From Bacteroidales bacterium (lineage in GTDB: Bacteria; Bacteroidota; Bacteroidia; Bacteroidales; Tenuifilaceae), in NCBI GenBank assembly GCA_008933525.1, contig WBUV01000181.1, positions 1 to 6,697 of the forward strand: DNA of 6,697 nucleotides, in the 5' to 3' direction. Every line of letters starts with the position of its first letter. Within the stretch, counting starts at the first letter, position 1. Made by a program: the position numbers and the translations under genes. The notes under the pieces were generated by a model. That model was given only the letters and a program-made list of their open reading frames with translations. It made no database searches and had not been told where the DNA came from. Shown piece by piece: positions 3,701-6,697 of the stretch.

Positions 3701-6697
3701 ACGGTATGGGTAACATTGTCGATAGATGTAGTACCTAACTGAGTAGGAATAGTGAAAGTTAGAATATCGTTATCGGTGCTTGGTAGTGGTTGTTTATGAG
3801 AACCTAAACCGCTAGCAAAATCTTGAGGATAAACAACCCACTGAGAGTTATCGACATCAGTTCCTGCACTTGCAGCCCAATCGGTAGTACCTGCAACAAC
3901 AGCATCCTTACGAATAAGAGTATGCTCTACAGTAGCAGTGGCTACACCAGCAACAGCCCATGATGTACCCGGATCGGTTCCAATAGTTCCAATCACATCA
4001 ATTAGCACATCATTCTTGTATAAACCAACAGCATCATCACCATTATAGTAAGTAACTGTACTGGTAACATCACTTTGAGCTAGTATTGTAGCGTTTGCAC
4101 TAGCATTCGCAATAACATAAACCTCTCCATTAACTAGGGTTCCAGTTAAATCTTGAGTGTACGAAGCTGTAGCCGATCCGTTTGTAAAGGTTTTAACTTT
4201 ATAAATAGATAAATCTACATCGGAACCTGTACCATTGTAAATTTCAAGAGCCTTGTTGTTGCTGCTTCCCTCGATATACTCCGAGAAGAATAGATCGCCA
4301 ACAGGTGCATCCATTAATGTAATGGTATAGGTATTCTTGGTAGAGCCATCCTGAGCGGTAACAATTACCTTGTAACCTGTAGCTAAATCGGTAGCAACAG
4401 TAGTTCCATCGGCTAGGTAGGTTTCGAATGTAGCACCAGTAGCTGGAGTTAAGTTGCCCTCGAATGTAGCAAGAGTTTCGTTATAAGGAATTCCGGTAAT
4501 TGTAAATGCTGTACTATTAACTGTGTATTCAGTTGAAGTTACAGTAGCATCGGTACTTGCAGGAGCAACAGTAACGGTAACAGTCCAGTTAAGAACGGTA
4601 GCACCATCCTCGGCGGTTACATCGTAAACCACAGGGCTGCTAAAATCGTTAGTAGTAACTCCGCTTACCTGAGCTGTTGCACCAACCTTAGCTGTAGCGT
4701 TGGCCGATAGTGTGAATGTAGCCACAAGGTTAGTTAGAGTTGTTCCGTAAGGAACTGTAACAGCAATAGTTTTAGCGCCAGCATTGATTGTTCCATTATT
4801 ACCTAAAATACTGTAAGCGGTAATATTGGCATCGTGGCTAGGCTCAGTGTTTAATGTAATGGTGTAAGTTTTCTTAGTTGCTCCATCCTCGGCAGTACAA
4901 ATTAACTTGTAACCGGTAGCCAAATCGGTAGCAACAGTAGTACCATCGGCCAAGTAGGTTTCGAAAGTAGCACCAGCTGCAGGGGTAATATTACCCTCGA
5001 AAGCAGCAAGCGTTTCGGTATACGAAATGTTGGTAATGGTATTATCGGTACTATTAACAGTGTAAACTGTTGATGTTACAGTAGCATCGGTACTTGCAGA
5101 AATTCGAGTAACAGTATACGTTTTAGTAGTAGTTCCATCCTGTGCAGTAACAATTACCTTATAACCAGTTTGCAAATCGGCAGCAACAGTTGTTCCATCG
5201 GCTTGGTAAGTTTCAAATGTAGCACCAGCAGCAGGAGTAAGATTTCCTTCAAAAGTTGCTAAATTATGATTGAAAGGAACATTGGTAATAGTGCCATCAC
5301 CATCGTTAACAGTATAAGTAGTTGATGTTACCAATGCCACCTTACTCAAGAAATCGGCTAAAGTACGGCTATAAATCTGCAGGGTTCCACTGTTTTCACC
5401 AGCCAAAGCAATTATATCAAGAGCTGCTGTAGGAATTGTAGATCCAACAATATCACTTTCTCCAGTCTTAAATGTACGGAACTGCAAAGTGTTTGTACCA
5501 TCAGAAGTATTATAGTTAACTGCTGACCCAAAAGTACCAGCTGTACTAAAAGTTAAACCATTAATTCGAATTAACCTCGACTCGTACAAATCCTTATTAG
5601 CAGCAAATGTAGCATAATCTATAACAATAGGTGTAATTGTATTTCCTGTAGAGGAAGCAGCTAGAGCATAACGATTTGGAACGAACTGACGAAGACCACT
5701 AAAGGTTGATAAACCACCCTCAAGCCCGGTTATACCATCGCCTATATTCCATGTTCCATTAAGTTTTGCTCCAGAGTCATCAATTAGCATACCACCAGTT
5801 GCATCCTGAATGTATTTTTGGTTACGATTGGCGGTACGTATAAATGATATTAAGGCTTCGCTAGCAAGTTTTACTGTATCGGCATCAAAATTTGCTTTTA
5901 GAGCTGCAATATCATTTGCTACAGCAATTACTTTAAAACCAGCATCACTTTCATCTGTAGTAGCACTTGTTAAACCAGTTACACGAATTTTGTATTGTGT
6001 ACCGTATAGTGCAGCTGCAGGAATAGTATAGTCGTATGAACCATCGTTAGCGGTAGAGGCAATTACCTCGCCCCACGCCCAAGTTGCAGATCCAGTTCTA
6101 GCGTAAACCTCAATTTTAACATCCTCCGAACCCATATTGGTCGAAGTCCAAGTTATGCTAACGTTGGCTCCTGCATAGTATCTATCTGTAGAAAGGTTTG
6201 GTGCAGTTACGGTTAATGATGGAGTGCCTTTTGTTACAGAAGGAACTGTACCATCTGTTTTATAGTCGATAGAAACTCCTGAGTTTGTGTAAGAGAAAAC
6301 ACTAACATAGTAAGTAGTGCCAGGGGTTAATCCATTGAATGTGGCAGTTTGAGCACCAGGGGCAATATTTAATGCGCCTTTATTGTCAGCAAAATCTGTA
6401 TCATCGCCAAAAGCGGTACCATCAATAACTGCTGTAAAATCATTATCGGTATTAATAACTACAAGGTAGTTGTCTGGAGTTTGAGCTCCAGCAACAGCAT
6501 CGGTCCAGGTAAGTGTAATTGAAGTGCTAGTGGCAGTTGCGCCTAAGCCTGTTACGTGATTGGTAGGCTCGGGCATAATGCTTGTAGTTGTTACATCAGC
6601 TATAGTAGCAGGGGTTGCTTGTACGTTTGGAGAAGTCTCATCATCTTCAGCGACAACATAAACGTCATATGTTGAGCCTGACACCAAACCATTAATA
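565..6697 (-). CDS. Giant repetitive T9SS-secreted surface protein with FN3, lamin-tail and OB-fold domains (5' partial)
   Basis: Residue numbers here and below count the Leu codon at 6685-6687 as residue 1; 2040 residues follow to a TAA at 565-567. The frame stays open upstream (Ile-Asn-Gly before Leu 1), inside an FN3 strand, so the true start and signal peptide lie outside the window. Domains in order: FN3 end (1-36), FN3 (41-154), Kre9/KNH-like sandwich (157-255), OB-like domain (257-447), A repeats and B sandwiches with lamin-tail domains at 796-967 and 1415-1588, YhcR-type OB-fold (1766-1956), T9SS sorting domain (1965-2040). I found only two cysteines (597, 1895), so disulfides are not the stabilising principle. 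Type IX cargo crosses the inner membrane by Sec and the outer membrane by T9SS, and is usually then cleaved and anchored on the surface or released. No catalytic motif is seen in the visible part, so a role in adhesion, scaffolding or support of an upstream enzyme domain is inference. Family and secretion route are well supported; function is unknown. Confidence 0.95.
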   Translation of the reverse strand, partial: INGLVSGSTYDVYVVAEDDETSPNVQATPATIADVTTTSIMPEPTNHVTGLGATATSTSITLTWTDAVAGAQTPDNYLVVINTDNDFTAVIDGTAFGDDTDFADNKGALNIAPGAQTATFNGLTPGTTYYVSVFSYTNSGVSIDYKTDGTVPSVTKGTPSLTVTAPNLSTDRYYAGANVSITWTSTNMGSEDVKIEVYARTGSATWAWGEVIASTANDGSYDYTIPAAALYGTQYKIRVTGLTSATTDESDAGFKVIAVANDIAALKANFDADTVKLASEALISFIRTANRNQKYIQDATGGMLIDDSGAKLNGTWNIGDGITGLEGGLSTFSGLRQFVPNRYALAASSTGNTITPIVIDYATFAANKDLYESRLIRINGLTFSTAGTFGSAVNYNTSDGTNTLQFRTFKTGESDIVGSTIPTAALDIIALAGENSGTLQIYSRTLADFLSKVALVTSTTYTVNDGDGTITNVPFNHNLATFEGNLTPAAGATFETYQADGTTVAADLQTGYKVIVTAQDGTTTKTYTVTRISASTDATVTSTVYTVNSTDNTITNISYTETLAAFEGNITPAAGATFETYLADGTTVATDLATGYKLICTAEDGATKKTYTITLNTEPSHDANITAYSILGNNGTINAGAKTIAVTVPYGTTLTNLVATFTLSANATAKVGATAQVSGVTTNDFSSPVVYDVTAEDGATVLNWTVTVTVAPASTDATVTSTEYTVNSTAFTITGIPYNETLATFEGNLTPATGATFETYLADGTTVATDLATGYKVIVTAQDGSTKNTYTITLMDAPVGDLFFSEYIEGSSNNKALEIYNGTGSDVDLSIYKVKTFTNGSATASYTQDLTGTLVNGEVYVIANASANATILAQSDVTSTVTYYNGDDAVGLYKNDVLIDVIGTIGTDPGTSWAVAGVATATVEHTLIRKDAVVAGTTDWAASAGTDVDNSQWVVYPQDFASGLGSHKQPLPSTDNDILTFTIPTQLGTTSIDNVTHTVVVNMPTGTNVTALVPTITVSTGASISPASGVAQDFTTSKTYTVTAEGGNTQNWNVSVVILSNVATLSDIKVDNNSIAGFVSTTYDYTVTLPYGTTATPVVTVNTTDADADAVVTPAADVTSATAADRTTTIAVTAEDGVTTQNYTVLFNVEAPSTDATVTSTVYTVNSTDNTITDVPATETLATFEGNLTPAAGATFETYEADGTTVATNLATGYKVIVTAQDGTTKKTYTVTLNTVLSTAANILTYTVSGVNATVNGTNQTVAATLPYGTNLTALVATYTLSPAATAKVNGVAQQSGVTANDFTNPVVYNVTAEDGTTVVDWTVTITTEAPSADATITSAVYTVNSTDNTITNVPYNETLATFEGNLTPATGATFETYQADGTTVATDLASGYKVVVTAQDGTTIKTYTITLNVAPPMDLFISEYIEGGSNNKAIEIYNPTNTTIDLTQYSLKKGTNGADYSTNLPLTGTLEPGDVYVVAHTSAVDSVKSVADYIDAAGTIVYFNGDDPIGLFKGNDLIDVVGVVTGTDPGDGWAVAGTANATLNHTLVRKDNVTIGTTDWTASAGTDAATSQWVVYPQDRFAFLGWHINKSSDNDILTFAFAAQTAPATINATAHTVSIEVLNGTAVTALVPTITVSKFATINPASGAAQDFTNPVVYTVTAQDGTTQTWTVTVTVSATISSQKDITSFSIPNQTSVDINAAAGTVAVVMPFGTDVTSLTPTIAVSAGANINPASGVAQDFTNPVEYTVTAQDASTKVWTVTVSVPDVALTSIHDIQYTTDASGDSPLKGQQVRTKGVVTAMKTGTSSFNMWLQDGTQPWGGIYVYGVNNSYTVAVGDSVELFATVDEYYNLTELKTITALNNLGAGTLPAVASIGIADAKTEAYEGMLVKITNVECTVVDAGNGMFTVSDGTNTMNIDDFLYKYTPAQGTRYDITGVIDFSYSEFKVLPRDASDVSINTSATVNPFATFVAYPNPFTNEIRFEGADVARVTVTSIIGQVVMDRTITGENYINTQELVRGIYLVKFTTKKGESVLRKLIKEY
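820..1392 (-). other. YhcR-type OB-fold domain
   Basis: Residues 1766-1956. It opens with an IHDIQYTTD motif, then SPLKGQQVRTKGVVTA, an internal MWLQDG..WGGIYVY strand pair, VGDSVELFATVDEYYNLTEL, an EAYEGMLVKI turn, and FKVLPRDASDV near the end. This order is typical of the OB-fold modules that accompany extracellular nucleases (YhcR/ExeM-like) and are common in Bacteroidota secreted proteins. OB-folds of this kind may bind nucleic acid or carbohydrate; the ligand here is not known. The domain sits immediately before the secretion tail. Confidence 0.75.
1393..3240 (-). repeat. Superblock copy 2 (A-B-A-LTD-B-B)
   Basis: Residues 1150-1765, 616 residues. Order: A4, B sandwich (1235-1328), A5, lamin-tail 2, DUF5018-like sandwich (1589-1678) and a further DUF5018-like sandwich (1679-1765). 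Module start offsets are 0, 85, 179, 265, 439 against 0, 85, 179, 264, 436 in copy 1. The last module differs: copy 1 ends in a cadherin-like sandwich, while copy 2 ends in one resembling its own neighbour (shared 'NINPASG..QDFTNPV.YTVTAQD'). That suggests replacement or local duplication after the block doubled. Confidence 0.8.
1924..2445 (-). other. Lamin-tail domain, copy 2
   Basis: Residues 1415-1588. Motifs: DLFISEYIEGGSNNKAIEIYN at the start, GDVYVVA, a YFNGDDPIGL loop, LIDVVG, TDPGDGWAVAG, NHTLVRKD and SQWVVYPQD. These match the bacterial lamin-tail (LTD) consensus, an Ig-like sandwich found in secreted nucleases, phosphatases and surface proteins. By eye it is somewhat more than half identical to the first LTD at 3787-4302, and it holds the equivalent place in the second superblock. 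Confidence 0.85.
3241..5094 (-). repeat. Superblock copy 1 (A-B-A-LTD-B-B)
   Basis: Residues 532-1149, 618 residues. Order: A2, a B sandwich (617-709, 'VPYGTTLTNLVATFTLS...NDFSSPVVYDVTAEDG'), A3, lamin-tail 1, a DUF5018-like sandwich (968-1056, 'STDNDILTF...SPASGVAQDFT') and a cadherin-like sandwich (1057-1149, 'ATLSDIKVDN...YDYTVTLPYGTTATP'). The same order recurs immediately afterwards at 1393-3240, with nearly identical module spacing. Confidence 0.85.
3787..4302 (-). other. Lamin-tail domain, copy 1
   Basis: Residues 796-967. Motifs: FFSEYIEGSSNNKALEIYN, GEVYVIA, YYNGDDAVGLY, LIDVIG, TDPGTSWAVAG, EHTLIRKD, SQWVVYPQDF and a terminal GSHK. Like other bacterial LTDs it is expected to be a non-catalytic extracellular Ig-like module. 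It follows the third A repeat directly and is followed by two B-type sandwiches. Confidence 0.85.
5347..5919 (-). other. N-terminal OB-fold-like domain (DUF5689-like)
   Basis: Residues 257-447. It begins with an NDIAALKANF segment, followed by NQKYIQDATGGMLIDDSG, NIGDGITGLEGGLSTFSGL, LRQFVPNRY, YESRLIRINGLTF, LQFRTFKTGESDIVGSTIP and ends RTLADF. A 'QDATGG..IDD' strand followed by 'GDGI.GL.G' is the usual core of Bacteroidota OB-like domains of the DUF5689 sort. The family name is recalled rather than searched, so the exact assignment is tentative. It differs clearly in sequence from the C-terminal OB-fold at 820-1392. Confidence 0.6.
5923..6219 (-). other. Kre9/KNH-like beta-sandwich domain
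   Basis: Residues 157-255. The pattern 'SLTVTAPN...YYAGANVSITWTSTNM' followed by 'VKIEVY', 'ANDGSYDYTIP' and 'YKIRVTGLT...DESDAGFKV' is that of the Ser/Thr-rich, Kre9/KNH-like domain. This is an Ig-like module first named in fungal cell-wall proteins and frequent in bacterial secreted proteins. It is expected to be structural. Confidence 0.75.
6226..6697 (-). other. Fibronectin type III domains (one complete, one cut by the window edge)
   Basis: The complete domain (residues 41-154, about 6226-6567) shows the FN3 marks 'TSITLTWTDAV', 'PDNYLVVIN' and 'FNGLTPGTTYYVSVFSY'. Before it, residues 1-36 plus three upstream codons carry the end of another FN3 domain ('INGLVSGSTYDVYVVAEDD'). The second domain shows that the protein continues beyond the window with at least part of another module. 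Confidence 0.8.

Larger units (their letters stand above)
2458..5346 (-). repeat. Five copies of an 82-residue (246-base) repeat, family A
   Basis: Copies: A1 5101-5346, A2 4849-5094, A3 4312-4557, A4 2995-3240, A5 2458-2703. Each has the form S.DATVTST.YTVNS, then TITN.P..ETLATFEGNLTP, GATFETY.ADGTTVA, DL.TGYKV and TAQDGTT.KTYT. FEGN begins at offset 31 and GYK at offset 60 in all five, so there is no insertion or deletion among them. A2 and A4 match at 69 of 82 residues, A3 and A5 at 67 of 82, by hand count. A1 lacks the STDAT start. I place this among bacterial Ig/cadherin-like surface repeats but cannot name a family. Confidence 0.9.

Noticed and set aside
3547..3738. Open plus-strand frame opposite the large gene
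   Set aside because: It is antisense to a well-supported coding region, with a Cys/Ser-rich product typical of a shadow frame and no recognisable domain.
2458..5346. Regularly spaced DNA repeats as a CRISPR or other non-coding array
   Set aside because: The repeats are 246 bases long, in one reading frame and interleaved with other protein domains; they reflect protein modules.
5810..6031. Open plus-strand frame opposite the large gene, with an Ala-rich product resembling a membrane segment
   Set aside because: It is antisense to the OB-like and Kre9-like coding region; the hydrophobic look comes from the reverse complement of Thr/Ala codons.

Overview
The window holds one very large gene on the minus strand (565 to beyond 6697) and about 560 bases of AT-rich sequence downstream of it. 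The gene encodes a repetitive, Thr/Ala/Val-rich extracellular multidomain protein. It ends in a Por-secretion (type IX secretion system, T9SS) sorting domain, with a YPNPF motif, an IIGQ motif, RGIYLVKF and a basic C-terminus. T9SS cargo of this type is a hallmark of the Bacteroidota. The FN3, lamin-tail and OB-fold modules and the moderate AT bias also fit that phylum. I cannot name the genus.

Layout, read along the gene (high to low coordinate): end of one fibronectin type III (FN3) domain; a complete FN3 domain; a Kre9/KNH-like beta-sandwich; an OB-fold-like domain; five copies of an 82-residue repeat (A) interleaved with cadherin-like/DUF5018-like sandwiches (B) and two lamin-tail domains (LTD); a C-terminal YhcR-type OB-fold; and the T9SS domain. 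The middle of the protein is a tandem duplication of a ~618-residue superblock, ordered A-B-A-LTD-B-B, preceded by one extra A copy. A strong intrinsic terminator (516-541) lies 24 bases after the stop codon. The 5' end of the gene is outside the window, so the signal peptide and any catalytic domain cannot be seen.

Downstream, 424-500 carries nested inverted repeats that look like an intergenic REP-type element. Positions 144-407 on the minus strand read as a protein-like frame broken by one in-frame TGA and lacking a start, probably a gene remnant. Positions 1-143 are AT-rich with nothing recognisable.

No defence system, CRISPR array, RNA gene or intact mobile element is visible. The most noteworthy features are the superblock duplication with partly homogenised repeats, the nuclease-associated accessory modules with no nuclease in view, and the two unexplained elements downstream.
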